Origin: Cellulomonas hominis
GTDB lineage: Bacteria; Actinomycetota; Actinomycetes; Actinomycetales; Cellulomonadaceae
DNA: 64,000 bases
Reading direction: 5' to 3'
NCBI RefSeq assembly: GCF_014201095.1
Contig: NZ_JACHDN010000001.1
Location: 4,030,001-4,094,000, forward strand
The position numbers and the translations under genes are program-made. The first letter of the stretch is position 1. Every line of letters begins with the position of its first letter. Below the pieces are notes generated by a model. The model saw nothing but the letters and a program-made list of their open reading frames with translations, was not told where the DNA came from and made no database searches. This document shows positions 31,968 to 41,207 of the stretch, in pieces.

Positions 31968-33494
31968 GTGACGTCCTCTCCTCCCAGGCCCATTCATCCT
32001 GTCGTGCCCGAAGCCGACGCAGCTCACTCGGTTCTTGGTGCGCTGCGTTCACCGCGCCGCCTGCGGACCGAGGTGCTGGCCGGCCTGGTGGTCGCCCTGG
32101 CCCTGATCCCCGAGGCCATCTCGTTCTCGATCCTGGCCGGGGTCGATCCCCGAGTCGGGCTGTTCAGCTCGTTCGTCATGGCGGTGTCGTTGGCGTTCCT
32201 GGGCGGCCGACCGGCGATGATCTCGGCCGCGACGGGCGCGATCGCCCTGGTGATCGCGCCGGTGGCTCGCGACCATGGCTTGGACTACCTGCTGGCGACG
32301 GTGATCCTCGGCGGGCTGATCCAGGTCGTCCTCGGCTTGCTCGGTGTGGCGCGCCTGATGCGGTTCATCCCGCGGTCGGTGATGGTCGGGTTCGTCAACG
32401 CCCTGGCGATCCTGATCTTCCTCGCCCAGGTCTCGCACCTGGTCGACGTGCCGTGGGTGGTCTACCCGCTCGTGGCGGTAGGTATCGCCGTGATCGTGCT
32501 GCTGCCGAGGGTGACCACCGTTGTGCCGGCGCCGCTGGTCGCGATCGTGGTGCTGACCGCCGCGACCGTGCTGCTGTCGCTGCAGGTGCCGCAGGTGCGC
32601 GACGAGGGAGCACTGCCGGACAGTCTGCCGTCGCTGCTGTGGCCCGACGTGCCGCTGAACCTCGAGACCTTGCGGATCATCGCGCCGTACGCCCTGGCGA
32701 TGGGGCTGGTGGGCCTGCTGGAGTCGCTGATGACGGCCAAGCTCGTCGACGACGTCACCGACACCCACTCGAACAAGACGCGCGAGGCGTGGGGCCAGGG
32801 CGTCGCGAACGTCCTGTCGGGCATGTTCGGCGGCATGGGGGGCTGCGCGATGATCGGCCAGACGATGATCAACGTGAAGGCCTCCGGTGCCCGCACCCGG
32901 ATCTCGACGTTCCTGGCCGGCGTGTTCTTGCTGGTGCTCGTCGTCGGTCTGGGCGACGTGGTCGGGATCATCCCGATGGCCGCGCTGGTCGCGGTGATGG
33001 TGATCGTGTCGGTCGCGACGTTCGACTGGCACTCCATCCGCCCGGCTACCCTGCGGCGGATGCCCCTGAGCGAGACCCTGGTGATGGTGCTGACCGTGGC
33101 GGTCGTCGTCGCGACCCACAACCTCGCCTACGGCGTCGTCGCCGGCGTGATCGCCGCGATGGTGCTGTTCGCCCGGCGGGTCGCGCACCTGACCACCGTG
33201 ACCCGGCTCGATCACTCGGACGACGACGGCGAGCGGGTGTACGCGGTGTCCGGGGAGCTGTTCTTCGCCTCCTCGAACGACCTCGTCTACCAGTTCGACT
33301 ACGACGGCGACCCCGAGCGCGTCGTGATCGACCTGTCCGGCGCGCACGTCTGGGACGCCTCGACGGTCGCGACACTGGACGCGATCACCACGAAGTACCA
33401 CGCCAAGGGCAAGCAGGTGCAGATCGTCGGCCTGAACGCCGACAGCGCCCGTCGCCACGACCGGCTCGCCGGCCACCTCGGCGGCGGTCACTGA
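31968..33494 (+). CDS. SulP-family anion transporter with STAS domain
   Basis: A 508-residue SLC26/SulP transporter with about 11-12 membrane helices followed by a C-terminal STAS domain (about 415-495; VIDLSGAHVWDASTVATLDA). The conserved start ALIPEAISFSILAGVDPRVGLFSS and the GGRPAMISAATGAIALVI segment are typical. It would import sulfate, bicarbonate or a related anion. The GTG start has a weak ribosome site. A MerR-type box upstream matches that of the acetyltransferase operon, suggesting joint control. Confidence 0.92.
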   Translation: MTSSPPRPIHPVVPEADAAHSVLGALRSPRRLRTEVLAGLVVALALIPEAISFSILAGVDPRVGLFSSFVMAVSLAFLGGRPAMISAATGAIALVIAPVARDHGLDYLLATVILGGLIQVVLGLLGVARLMRFIPRSVMVGFVNALAILIFLAQVSHLVDVPWVVYPLVAVGIAVIVLLPRVTTVVPAPLVAIVVLTAATVLLSLQVPQVRDEGALPDSLPSLLWPDVPLNLETLRIIAPYALAMGLVGLLESLMTAKLVDDVTDTHSNKTREAWGQGVANVLSGMFGGMGGCAMIGQTMINVKASGARTRISTFLAGVFLLVLVVGLGDVVGIIPMAALVAVMVIVSVATFDWHSIRPATLRRMPLSETLVMVLTVAVVVATHNLAYGVVAGVIAAMVLFARRVAHLTTVTRLDHSDDDGERVYAVSGELFFASSNDLVYQFDYDGDPERVVIDLSGAHVWDASTVATLDAITTKYHAKGKQVQIVGLNADSARRHDRLAGHLGGGH

Positions 33495-33518
33495 CCTCCG
33501 CGGTCGCCGCCGACGTGC

Positions 33519-33920
33519 TCAGGCGCGCTCGGCGGCGGCCCGACCCGACTGCTCGTACATGAACCGTCGGAAGTCCTCGGCGACCTCGAGGGTCTTGCGC
33601 AGCTTGCGGGCGCGATCGTCCGCCGCGGTGCGGTAGGTCAACAGCCGCTCGAGCAGCTCCTCGCGCTCGTCGCCGCCGGCCTCCGGGAGGCGGTCAAGGA
33701 TCGCGAGCAGATCGCCCATCTCCTCCAGCGAGAAGTCCAGCGGCTTCATCCGCATGATGAGCTTCAGACGCTCGACGTCGAGCTCGGTGTACAGGCGGAA
33801 CCCGCCCTGGCTACGCGCGGACGGCTCGGCCAGGCCGACCTCCCCGTAGTACCGGATCGTGCGCAGCGACAGGCCCGTGCGCTCGGCCACCTCGCCGATC
33901 TGCATGTGCCGCGTGTCCAC
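33519..33920 (-). CDS. MerR family transcriptional regulator
   Basis: A 133-residue MerR-type activator: MQIGEVAERTGLSLRTIRYY as winged HTH, the second wing GGFRLYTELDVERLKLI, and a coiled-coil dimer helix. There are no metal-binding cysteines, so the effector is not a thiophilic metal. The second of two adjacent GTG codons was chosen because GGGAG then lies at the right distance. It converges on SulP and is divergent from the acetyltransferase operon; both have similar boxes, so it probably activates both. Confidence 0.9.
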   Translation of the reverse strand: MDTRHMQIGEVAERTGLSLRTIRYYGEVGLAEPSARSQGGFRLYTELDVERLKLIMRMKPLDFSLEEMGDLLAILDRLPEAGGDEREELLERLLTYRTAADDRARKLRKTLEVAEDFRRFMYEQSGRAAAERA

Positions 33921-33996
33921 CACGCTCTCCCTTCGCCAGCGACGCCCGAGCATAGCGATCCGACCCGCCCACCGACGGCGCCTCCGGGTGGGCTCG

Positions 33997-34032
<36 letters not shown>

Positions 34033-34093
34033 CAACCCGCCCGGAGTTTCACCCTCGCGAGGGCACGTCCAACGGGTGACGACGACGACACAT

Positions 34094-34117
34094 ACTCTCA
34101 CCTCACGTTAGGGTCGG
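34094..34117 (+). promoter_or_regulatory. MerR-type box and promoter of the acetyltransferase operon
   Basis: Dyad ACTCTCAC-CTCAC-GTTAGGGT, matching at six of eight arm positions, with TAGGGT as likely -10. It is nearly the same as the box before SulP. Confidence 0.6.
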
Positions 34118-34185
34118 TTCGAGCGCTTCGCCCGTTTTGTCCGGAATCGGTGGCGCGTCGCCGGTACAGCCAGGAGAGAGCCCCC

Positions 34186-34812
34186 GTGACCGCACCGAGT
34201 ACGAGCCACACCACCTCGACGATCCCCGATCGCGGATGCACCCCGCCGACACCCGGACCGGGCAGCCTGCGCGACTTCCTCGCGGCGATCCGCCAGGACC
34301 ACAAGATCAACTCCGAGGGTCTGTGGACCCCCGGGTTCTACGCCGCGGCCACGCAGCGCTGGGGTGCATGGATCGCCTCCGACGGCTTCCCCGCGGCGCT
34401 GCGACCGGCGATGTCAGCCGCTCAGCGGCTCGCCGGCATCCTCATGCGCAACGTCGCCGGCATCGAGATCCCGAACAGCGTGCAGCTCGGCCGCGGCGTG
34501 CGGATCGCCCACCAGCACGGCATCGTCATCCACCCCGGAGCGCAGATCGGCGACGGGACGGTGATCCGGCAGAACGTCACCCTGGGCGCCGGCAGCGGCG
34601 ATCCCGCCACCTTCCACGCCCAGGCTCCGCGGGTGGGGCACGACGTCTCGCTCGGCGCTGGCTGTGTGCTCGTGGGACGCGTGATCGTCGGCGACGGCGC
34701 GACCATCGGACCCAACGCCGTGGTGATGACGCACGTGCCGCCCGGCGCGACCGTCCTGGCCCCGCCCCCACGGGTCATCCCCCGCCGCGCGCAGCCGGAG
34801 GACGCCGCGTGA
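34186..34812 (+). CDS. serine O-acetyltransferase-like hexapeptide-repeat protein
   Basis: A 208-residue acyltransferase with an N-terminal helical part (LRDFLAAIRQDHKIN) and a left-handed beta-helix (NSVQLGRGVRIAHQHGIVIH, GAQIGDGTVIRQNVTLGAG, HDVSLGAGCVLVGRVIVGDG). The catalytic histidine is in AHQHGIVI, as in CysE. The GTG start follows AGGAGAG. Its end overlaps the FkbH-like gene (GTGA). Because of this context, the acyl donor or acceptor may be linked to a carrier protein rather than free serine and acetyl-CoA; this is inference. Confidence 0.88.
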   Translation: MTAPSTSHTTSTIPDRGCTPPTPGPGSLRDFLAAIRQDHKINSEGLWTPGFYAAATQRWGAWIASDGFPAALRPAMSAAQRLAGILMRNVAGIEIPNSVQLGRGVRIAHQHGIVIHPGAQIGDGTVIRQNVTLGAGSGDPATFHAQAPRVGHDVSLGAGCVLVGRVIVGDGATIGPNAVVMTHVPPGATVLAPPPRVIPRRAQPEDAA

Positions 34813-36701
34813 AGCGCTACCTCGACCAGGCCCTCGCCCACCACCGCGCCGGGGACACCAGCGCCGCGCTCGATGCCCTGGCGCGGGTCGCCCGGTCCGA
34901 GCCGGACTTCACCGTCTGGGCCACCGCCGACCGGCTGCTCACCCGGTTGCGCAGCGACGGCGCGCCGCCCGCGTGGGCCCGGCGGACGATGCGGCTGGCC
35001 CTGCTGTCCAGCCACACCAGCGGCCAGCTCGCCGCAGCGCTGCGCGTCGCTGCACTCGCGCACGGCGTGGCGCTCGAGACCTACGAGACGGGGTACCGCG
35101 CCTACGAGCAAGCCGTGCTCGACCCGGGCTCGGAGCTGTACGCCTTCGCACCCGACGTTGTCCTGCTCGTGATCGACCACCGCGACCTGCGCCTCCCCGA
35201 GGCCCCCGATGACCCCCTCGGCGCCGTCGACGCCGAGGTCGCCCGCTGGGCCGGCCTGTGGGACCTCGTGCGCGAGCGCACGGGCGCCACGATCGTCCAG
35301 ACGACCTTCGTGCCGGCGCCGGACGACGCCCTCGGCGGACTCGGCGCCGTCCTGCCCGCCGGTCGCAGCCGCCTGGTCCGCGCGGTCAACGCTGCCCTCG
35401 CCGACCACCTCCCGCGCGGCACCCACCTCGTCGACGCCGAGATGGTCGCCGCCGAGGTCGGACTCAGCGCGTGGTTCGACGACCGGTTCTGGTACACCTC
35501 CAAGCACGCCATCGGCCTCGGCGCCGTCGGGCCGCTCGCCGTCCGCGCCATGGACGTCGTCGCGGCCGCAGCCGGCCTGTCACGCAAGGTCGTCGTGGTC
35601 GACCTGGACAACACCCTGTGGGGCGGTGTCATCGGCGAGGACGGACTCGCCGGCATCACCCTGGGCGGCGGCCCCGCCGGCGAGGCGTTCGTCGCGTTCC
35701 AGCGCTACGTCTCCGCGCTGTGCAGCCGCGGCCTGGTCTTGGCCGTGTCGTCCAAGAACAACCCCGACGAGGCCCGGGCTCCGTTCACCGAGCACCCCGA
35801 GATGGTCCTGCGGCTGGAGGACTTCGTGTCGTTCCAGGCGTCCTGGGGCGACAAGCCATCGGCCCTGCGCGCCATCGCCGACGACCTCGACCTCGGCCTG
35901 GACTCCCTGGTGTTCGTCGACGACAACCCCCTCGAGCGCGAGCGAGTGCACCACGATCTGCCCCAAGTCGCCGTCGTGGACCTGCCCACCGACCCCTCCG
36001 GGTACATCCGCGCGCTGGCCCGGTTCCCCGGCCTGCAGACCACCGCGCTCAGCGCCGAGGACGGCCGCCGCACCGAGCAGTACCGCGCCCGCGCCCAGAT
36101 CCGGGACGTCGCCACCCAGGCCAGCACACCTGAGGAGTTCCTCGCCGGCCTGGACATGACCGCCACCCTGGAGGACCTCGACGCGACCAACCTGCCGCGC
36201 ATCGTCCAGCTCATCGGCAAGACGAACCAGCTCAACCTCACCGGCCGTCGGCACACCGCCACCGCCGTCGAGACCCTCGCCGCCACCCCCGGCGCGGTCA
36301 TCTGGGGCATGCGGGTGCGCGACCGGTTCGACGACCACGGCCTGGTCGCCGCGCTCATCGCCGTCCCCGACGCCGACGCCCTGGTCATCGACACGTTCGT
36401 CATGTCCTGCCGGGTCCTGGGCCGCACCGCCGAGAACGCCCTGCTCGCCGTCCTCGTCGACCACGCCCGCGAACACGGGTTCGCCCGCGTCGTCGGCCAC
36501 CTCGTGCCGTCCGGACGCAACGCACCCGCCGAGCCGATCCTGCCCACCACCGGGTTCAGCCGCATCGACACCCCGGGCGCAGTCGACGAGCACGGGCACG
36601 GCCCCACCCAGACCTGGGAGCTCACCACCGACCGCGAACCCCACCGCCCCGAGTACATCACCGTCGCTCTCCCGAGCGACCGCCAGACCTCCAGCACCTG
36701 A
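34809..36701 (+). CDS. FkbH-like HAD-IIIC family protein
   Basis: A 630-residue protein with an N-terminal SGNH-like part (about 60-250) and a HAD-IIIC phosphatase-like domain starting VVVDLDNTLWGG, with D265 and D267 as the catalytic pair, then SSKNNPDEA and VFVDDNPLERE. The C-terminal part (TNQLNLTGRR, FDDHGLVAALI) is the usual acyltransferase-like end. FkbH proteins dephosphorylate bisphosphoglycerate and load glyceryl onto an acyl carrier protein. An acyl carrier gene follows directly, which strongly supports this role. Confidence 0.92.
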   Translation: MKRYLDQALAHHRAGDTSAALDALARVARSEPDFTVWATADRLLTRLRSDGAPPAWARRTMRLALLSSHTSGQLAAALRVAALAHGVALETYETGYRAYEQAVLDPGSELYAFAPDVVLLVIDHRDLRLPEAPDDPLGAVDAEVARWAGLWDLVRERTGATIVQTTFVPAPDDALGGLGAVLPAGRSRLVRAVNAALADHLPRGTHLVDAEMVAAEVGLSAWFDDRFWYTSKHAIGLGAVGPLAVRAMDVVAAAAGLSRKVVVVDLDNTLWGGVIGEDGLAGITLGGGPAGEAFVAFQRYVSALCSRGLVLAVSSKNNPDEARAPFTEHPEMVLRLEDFVSFQASWGDKPSALRAIADDLDLGLDSLVFVDDNPLERERVHHDLPQVAVVDLPTDPSGYIRALARFPGLQTTALSAEDGRRTEQYRARAQIRDVATQASTPEEFLAGLDMTATLEDLDATNLPRIVQLIGKTNQLNLTGRRHTATAVETLAATPGAVIWGMRVRDRFDDHGLVAALIAVPDADALVIDTFVMSCRVLGRTAENALLAVLVDHAREHGFARVVGHLVPSGRNAPAEPILPTTGFSRIDTPGAVDEHGHGPTQTWELTTDREPHRPEYITVALPSDRQTSST

Positions 36702-36721
36702 CACGAAGGAACACCACGCAC

Positions 36722-36961
36722 GTGCCCAGCACCCAGGACCAGGTCCACGACGTCATCCGCGACGTCCTGCTCCAGCCGGACCTCCAGCTCACCGACACCA
36801 CCACCGCAGGGGACGTCGAAGGCTGGGACTCACTGGCCCACATCAGCATCCTGTTCTCCCTCGAGTCCGCGTTCGGGATCCGATTCGCGGACACCGAGAT
36901 GGGCTCGATCCAGAACGTCGGCGAGCTCGTGCGGCTGATCGAAGCCAAGACCAGCGCGTGA
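36722..36961 (+). CDS. acyl carrier protein
   Basis: A 79-residue carrier protein. S37 in GWDSLAH is the phosphopantetheine attachment site, and the helices VHDVIRDVLLQ, HISILFSLESAFG and VGELVRLIEAK match the four-helix fold. The GTG start follows AAGGA by about ten bases. As the third gene of the operon it is the probable partner of the FkbH-like protein. Its stop overlaps a following GTG. Confidence 0.92.
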   Translation: MPSTQDQVHDVIRDVLLQPDLQLTDTTTAGDVEGWDSLAHISILFSLESAFGIRFADTEMGSIQNVGELVRLIEAKTSA

Positions 36962-37191
36962 CCGATCAGCCCCGAGCGTCCCGCGGCTCTAAAACGCTCG
37001 AGCCGGAGATCGCGCCACCGTCGGCCGCAACACCTCACGGTGCGTCGACTCGGCGGTTGCGGTCAGCGAGGTTCTGCCGCGCTGACGACCCGATCGGCGA
37101 CGCACTGGCTCGACGGTCCGCGGTCTGCCTACCGATGCTGCGCGTACCCCGCCCCCGCCGCACGGGATCAACCGAGTACGACCAACCGTGA
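36958..37191 (+). CDS. possible truncated downstream gene
   Basis: A 77-residue frame whose GTG overlaps the carrier-protein stop (GTGA), as if another gene once followed in the operon. The sequence is Arg/Pro-rich without recognised motifs and ends EYDQP inside dyad repeat copy D. It may be a gene cut short by recombination at the repeat. Confidence 0.3.
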   Translation: MTDQPRASRGSKTLEPEIAPPSAATPHGASTRRLRSARFCRADDPIGDALARRSAVCLPMLRVPRPRRTGSTEYDQP

Positions 37192-37236
37192 TATCCAGGG
37201 CTGCCAGTCGTAGTCTGCGTGTCACTGTGACCTGCG
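37174..37236. repeat. dyad repeat, copy D
   Basis: GAGTACGACC, TGATATCCAGG, GCTGCCAGTCGTAG, TCTGCGTGT, CACTGTGACCTGCG. More diverged than copies A-C but aligned without gaps. An IS256-family element begins close to its right edge. Confidence 0.7.
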
Positions 37237-37592
37237 ATGACGCTGTCCCATCGGGTGCGCGAGCCGGGTCTGACAGGGGTGGTCTCCGGTCCGAGGTGGT
37301 TCTGGAGCGGTAGCGACTTGGGTCAAGTCCCCGGGCGTGGTGTGTGACGGCTTCCGCGTGATCTTCGGGTTCAGGCGCTGAGCGCCGGGAGTTGGGGCGT
37401 GGTCACCTCCGGCGGGTCTGGCAGGGCAGTGAGCCGGGATCGGCCAAGAACGTCCAGGGCGAGGTAGCGGCGTCCTTCGGCCCATTCGTCGTGCTGCTCC
37501 GCGAGCACGGCTCCGACCAGGCGGATGATCGAGGTGCGGTCGGGGAAGATCCCCACGACGTCGGTGCGGCGGCGGATTGAACCGCCCCGGGT

Positions 37593-38516
37593 TCAGTGGA
37601 GGCTCGGTTCTTTGGTTTCCAGCGTCGTGGACGCCGTGATCTGACGGTAGTGGGCGGCCTCGTGCTCGCTCGGTGGGATGTCGCCGAGCTCGGTGTGCAG
37701 GCGCCGGTTGTTGAACCAGTCGACCCACTCCAGGGTCGCGATCTCGACGTCATCCAGCGTCCGCCAGGGCCCCCGGCGACGGATGAGCTCGGTCTTGAAC
37801 AGGCCGATGGTGGACTCGGCCAGGGCGTTGTCGTAGGCGTCGCCGACGGTCCCGATCGAGGCCCGCATGCCGAGCGCGGCGAGCCGCTCGGTCAGCGCCA
37901 GGCTGACGTATTGCGACCCTGCATCGGTGTGATGGATGAGCCCGGTCAGGTCGGTAACGCCGGCGCGGCCGCGAGACCACACGGCCATCTCCAGGGTGTC
38001 GGTGACCAGGTCGGCGCGCATCGTGGTGTCGGCCTTCCAGCCGACGATCATGCGTGAGTAGACGTCGATGATGAACGCGACGTAGCTGAAGCCGGCCCAC
38101 GTCCGGACGTAGGTGAAGTCCGCGACCCACAGCTGGTTCGGGGCGGTCGCGGTGAACGCGCGGTTGACCAGGTCCCCGGCGCGGCAACCGTCCTTGCCCG
38201 GGATCGTGGTGCGCCTGGCCCGGCCGCGGACGGCTCCGTGCAGGTCAGCGGCGCGCATCAAGCGTTCGACCCGGCAGCGCCCGATCGGGTGGCCCAGGCG
38301 GTGCAGGTGCTTCCACATCTTGCGCGCCCCGTAGACCCCGTAGTTCCCCGCGTGCTCAGCGGTGATCACCTCGGTCAGCTCGGCGTCGCCGACAGACCGC
38401 GCCGAGGCTGGACGTGTCTTGGCCGCGTAGTAGGTGCTCGGGGCGACCTGCAGCTCCCTGCAGATCGGCTCGACCCCGAACTGGCCCTTGTGGCCGTCGA
38501 TGTACTCCACGATCAC
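37593..38516 (-). CDS. IS3-family transposase OrfB, copy 2
   Basis: 307 residues, identical to the copy-1 OrfB, with the complete DDE set (VADFTYV, HHTDAGSQY, ALAESTIG). Starts at GTG overlapping the OrfA stop. Confidence 0.95.
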   Translation of the reverse strand: MIVEYIDGHKGQFGVEPICRELQVAPSTYYAAKTRPASARSVGDAELTEVITAEHAGNYGVYGARKMWKHLHRLGHPIGRCRVERLMRAADLHGAVRGRARRTTIPGKDGCRAGDLVNRAFTATAPNQLWVADFTYVRTWAGFSYVAFIIDVYSRMIVGWKADTTMRADLVTDTLEMAVWSRGRAGVTDLTGLIHHTDAGSQYVSLALTERLAALGMRASIGTVGDAYDNALAESTIGLFKTELIRRRGPWRTLDDVEIATLEWVDWFNNRRLHTELGDIPPSEHEAAHYRQITASTTLETKEPSLH

Positions 38517-38830
38517 CGTTGTGGGCGGTCGAGCTCCGCCGCGAAGAAAGCCGACGCCGACCTCAAGATCGCGTTGGATCGGCGCAGCTCACGGTTCTCC
38601 CGCTCGAGCTCGGCCAGCCGCTGCGCGTCCGACGTGCTCGTCCCGGGTCGATCGCCGGCGTCGACCTCGGCCTGGGTGACCCAGTTCCGCAACGTCTCGG
38701 GATTGATCCCGAGCTGGTCACCGATCCGGCGCAGCGCCCCGACCCGCGTCGCGGGGTCACGCCGCGCATCGACGGCCATCCTGATCGCTCGCTCCCGAAG
38801 CTCCTCCGGGTACTTCCTCGGTGCTGCCAT
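38513..38830 (-). CDS. IS3-family transposase OrfA, copy 2
   Basis: 105 residues, identical to the copy-1 OrfA: helix-turn-helix followed by a leucine-zipper-like helix; same GGAGG site before the chosen ATG. Confidence 0.93.
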   Translation of the reverse strand: MAAPRKYPEELRERAIRMAVDARRDPATRVGALRRIGDQLGINPETLRNWVTQAEVDAGDRPGTSTSDAQRLAELERENRELRRSNAILRSASAFFAAELDRPQR

Positions 38831-40222
38831 GACTCTCATCCTCCGTGGATTGAGAGCCTCTACGGAAGCCGGGGCGGTTCAGATCTCGCGGTTGAGACGC
38901 TCGTTCGGGTTGTTGGACCAGATCTGGCGCCAGACCTCCTTCGGGAAGGACGTGAACGCCAGGACGTCGGCCCGGGCCGCTTCGAGGTGGTCCGCGACGG
39001 CCGGGAGCTTGTCGGCGACGGCGTCCAGCAGCCGGTCGAACTGGGCGTGGACCGCGTCGGTGTCGGGCTGGTCGTAGACGCTGTGCAGCAGCGTCTTGAC
39101 CCACGGCCAGGAGGACTTCGGGCAGGTCGACATCAGGTTCGCCGCGTAGTGGGTGCGGCACCTCTGCCAGGTCGCGCCGGGCAGGGTCGCGCCGATCGCG
39201 GCGACCAGCCCGGAGTGCGCGTCAGAGGTCACCAGCTTGACCCCGGTCAGGCCGCGGGCGGTCAGGTCTCGGAAGAACGTCAACCACCCGGCCCCGTCCT
39301 CCGCGGTGGACACGTCGATGCCCAGGATCTCTCGGTGCCCGTCGGCGTTGACCCCGGTCGCGACCATGACCGCGATGTTGACCACCCGTCCGCCCTCACG
39401 GACCTTCACGCTCAGGGCATCGGCCGCCACGAACGTGTAGGGGCCGGCGTCCAGCGGACGGGTGCGGAACGCGGCGACCTGCTCGTCCAGGTCCGCGGCC
39501 ATCCGCGAGACCTGGGACTTCGACAGCCTGGTGATCCCGAGCGACTCGACGAGCTTGTCCATCCGCCGGGTCGAGACGCCCAGGAGGTAGCAGGTTGCAA
39601 CGACGCTAGTCAGCGCCGCCTCCGCGCGCCGGCGGCGCTCCAGCAACCAGTCGGGGAAGTAGGTGCCGGCGCGCAGCTTGGGGATCGCCACGTCCATCGT
39701 GCCGACCCGGGTGTCGAAGTCGCGGTGCCGGTAGCCGTTGCGCACGTTGGTCCGCTCCGCAGAGCGGGAGCCGTAGTCAGCGCCGCAGATCGCGTCGGCT
39801 TCGGCGCCCATCAGGGTGTCGATGAACACGCCCAGCAGCTCGCGCAGCAGGTCGGGGCTGGCCGTGCTCAGGTGCTCGTGCAGGAAGCGGGCAGGGTCCA
39901 GACTGGGTCCAGCGGTCATCGCGGGTCCTTCTCTCGAGTCGACTTGGTAGGTCTCTCGAAGAATCACGCGGTGACCGCCTACACGTCTACGACGATGCCC
40001 GATCAAGGCCGGGCTCGCACACCACTCTGCGGGACGCCACTGCGACTTGGGCGGCTCCGCCGCCGTGATCGCGTGTCTGCAGGGTGCGCCCGAGGTGCGC
40101 ACTCTCGACGGCGACCTGCACGGTCGCGTTACCCGAGTGTCGCGGCCGCCGGGTGAGGGGGGAACCTCGAGGTGCGGGCGACCGTGGTCACCCACCGTCC
40201 CGATGTGGCGCGCGGTAGCGGC

Positions 40223-40387
40223 TCAATTCCGCCCGAACAGCCTGGCAAGGAATCCCGTGGACGGCTCGTTCTCGTGTCCGGGGCAGCGCTCGGACCTGGG
40301 TACACCTCGGAGGACCTGGTCGACGTGCTGGCCGCATCCGGCCCAGGTGGTCTTGCCGCACTTGCGGCACGTCACGGCACGGCACAT
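40223..40387 (-). CDS. small Cys/His protein of the persulfide operon, member 1
   Basis: A 54-residue protein with C2, C7, C10, C18, H21, C35 and H38 in the frame CRKCGKTTWAGCGQHVD, plus a basic C-terminal tail FLARLFGRN. The Cys/His spacing is the same as in the 38-residue protein at 41,589, so they are paralogues. GGAAGGAG precedes the ATG. Probably a zinc-binding or thiol-carrying protein. It is the last gene of the minus-strand operon of repressor, DUF302 and thioredoxin genes. Confidence 0.75.
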   Translation of the reverse strand: MCRAVTCRKCGKTTWAGCGQHVDQVLRGVPRSERCPGHENEPSTGFLARLFGRN

Positions 40388-40476
40388 GGCCGGCTCCTTC
40401 CGGACACCGCGGGGTGTCGATTGCGTGTGTGGGTTGCGTCCTGGGGCGCTGTGGTGCGAGGGGTGTCGGTCGTGGT

Positions 40477-40740
40477 TCAGGCGAGTGACAGGAAGAGCTT
40501 CTGGAGCTTGTCGACGTCGAGAGTGTCGACGTTGTCGGGGTCGCTGAGGCACTGCTTCATGCCGGAGGCGATGATCGCGAATCCGGCGCGGTCCAGGGCC
40601 TTGGAGACCGCGGAGAGCTGGGTCACGACGGGTTCGCAGTCCTGGCCTTCTTCGAGCATGCGCACCACGGCTGCGAGCTGGCCCTGCGCCCGCTTGAGGC
40701 GGTTGACGACCTTGCTCATCTCGCTGGGGTCGAGGTCCAT
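40477..40740 (-). CDS. CsoR/CstR-family repressor, persulfide-sensing type
   Basis: An 87-residue four-helix-bundle repressor. C35 and C64 match the two cysteines of the family, but the histidine that copper-binding CsoR uses three to four residues before the second Cys (H61 in CsoR) is glycine here (G60). This is the CstR pattern, which senses persulfides through a Cys-Cys crosslink. AAGGAGAG precedes the ATG. Neighbouring thioredoxin, DUF302 and rhodanese-fused CoA-disulfide reductase genes agree with sulfur stress. Its likely operator is at 44,879. Confidence 0.88.
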   Translation of the reverse strand: MDLDPSEMSKVVNRLKRAQGQLAAVVRMLEEGQDCEPVVTQLSAVSKALDRAGFAIIASGMKQCLSDPDNVDTLDVDKLQKLFLSLA

Positions 40741-40811
40741 GTGTTCTCTCCTTGAGTTCCTCCGGGCAGGACGCGCGTGGGTGCACCTGCCTCGGTGGCT
40801 GTGGCTGGGTC

Positions 40812-41207
40812 TTACGCCCTGGTGACAGCGGTGAGGGCGGCTCGCAGCCGTGTGGCTGCTTCGTCGGCGACGGGGCGGAGGCGCTCGTTGTCTGTGACCG
40901 CGACCATCGCCATGGGATCCAGTGTCTCGATCAAGGTTCGGTCCGCCGCGATCGCTCGGATGGTGATGTTGCACGGCAGCAGGACCCCGATCGACTCCTC
41001 GGCCTGCAGCGCACGCAGCGCCAGCGGCGGATTGCATGCGCCCAGGATCGTCTGCGCGGGTAGGTCGACACCGAGCTTCGAGTGCAGGGTGCCGGCCAGG
41101 TCGACCTCGGTCAGGACGCCGAAACCTTGCACGGCCAGCGCCTCGCGCACCGCGGCGACCGCCGCGTGGAACGGGTGCTCGACGGTGACGGCGATGGTGT
41201 CCTTCAC
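40812..41207 (-). CDS. DUF302 domain protein
   Basis: A 131-residue single-domain protein; the N-terminal helix-strand HPFHAAVAAVREALAVQGFG, the conserved GACNPPLALRALQAE and VLLPCNITIR segments define DUF302. The two conserved cysteines (GACNPP and LLPCN) may bind a thiol or metal. The GTG start overlaps the thioredoxin stop (GTGA) and has GGAGG upstream. The family is frequent beside sulfur-oxidising and CsoR-like genes. Confidence 0.9.
   Translation of the reverse strand: MKDTIAVTVEHPFHAAVAAVREALAVQGFGVLTEVDLAGTLHSKLGVDLPAQTILGACNPPLALRALQAEESIGVLLPCNITIRAIAADRTLIETLDPMAMVAVTDNERLRPVADEAATRLRAALTAVTRA

Larger units (their letters stand above)
37578..38881 (-). mobile_element. IS3-family element, type a, copy 2 (1304 bp)
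   Basis: Same ends TGAACCGCCCCGG, length and encoded proteins as the element at 21,969-23,272, in the same orientation. It is inserted in the IS256-family transposase with target duplication GAT. Confidence 0.95.
37371..39919 (-). pseudogene. IS256-family (mutator-type) transposase, interrupted
   Basis: The 5' part (start at 39,919 after AGAAGGACC) encodes 346 residues with NVRNGYRHRDFDTRVGTMDV, the catalytic FVAADALSVKVREGGR and LVTSDAHSGLVAAIG segments, and WQRCRTHYAANLM, and stops at NERLNREI. After the IS3 insertion the reading resumes at 37,577 with RRRTDVVGIFPDRTSIIRLV and ends at 37,371. The joined protein is about 415 residues, the usual size. A 3-bp GAT duplication flanks the insertion. 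Confidence 0.9.
37251..40026 (-). mobile_element. IS256-family element, interrupted
   Basis: A mutator-type element of about 1.47 kb once the nested IS3 element is removed. Imperfect terminal repeats are visible as GGTGCGCGAGCCGGGTCTGA on the left (from about 37,254) and, inverted, GGTGTGCGAGCCCGGCCTTG on the right (to about 40,024). The exact ends and target duplication could not be fixed. Confidence 0.7.
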
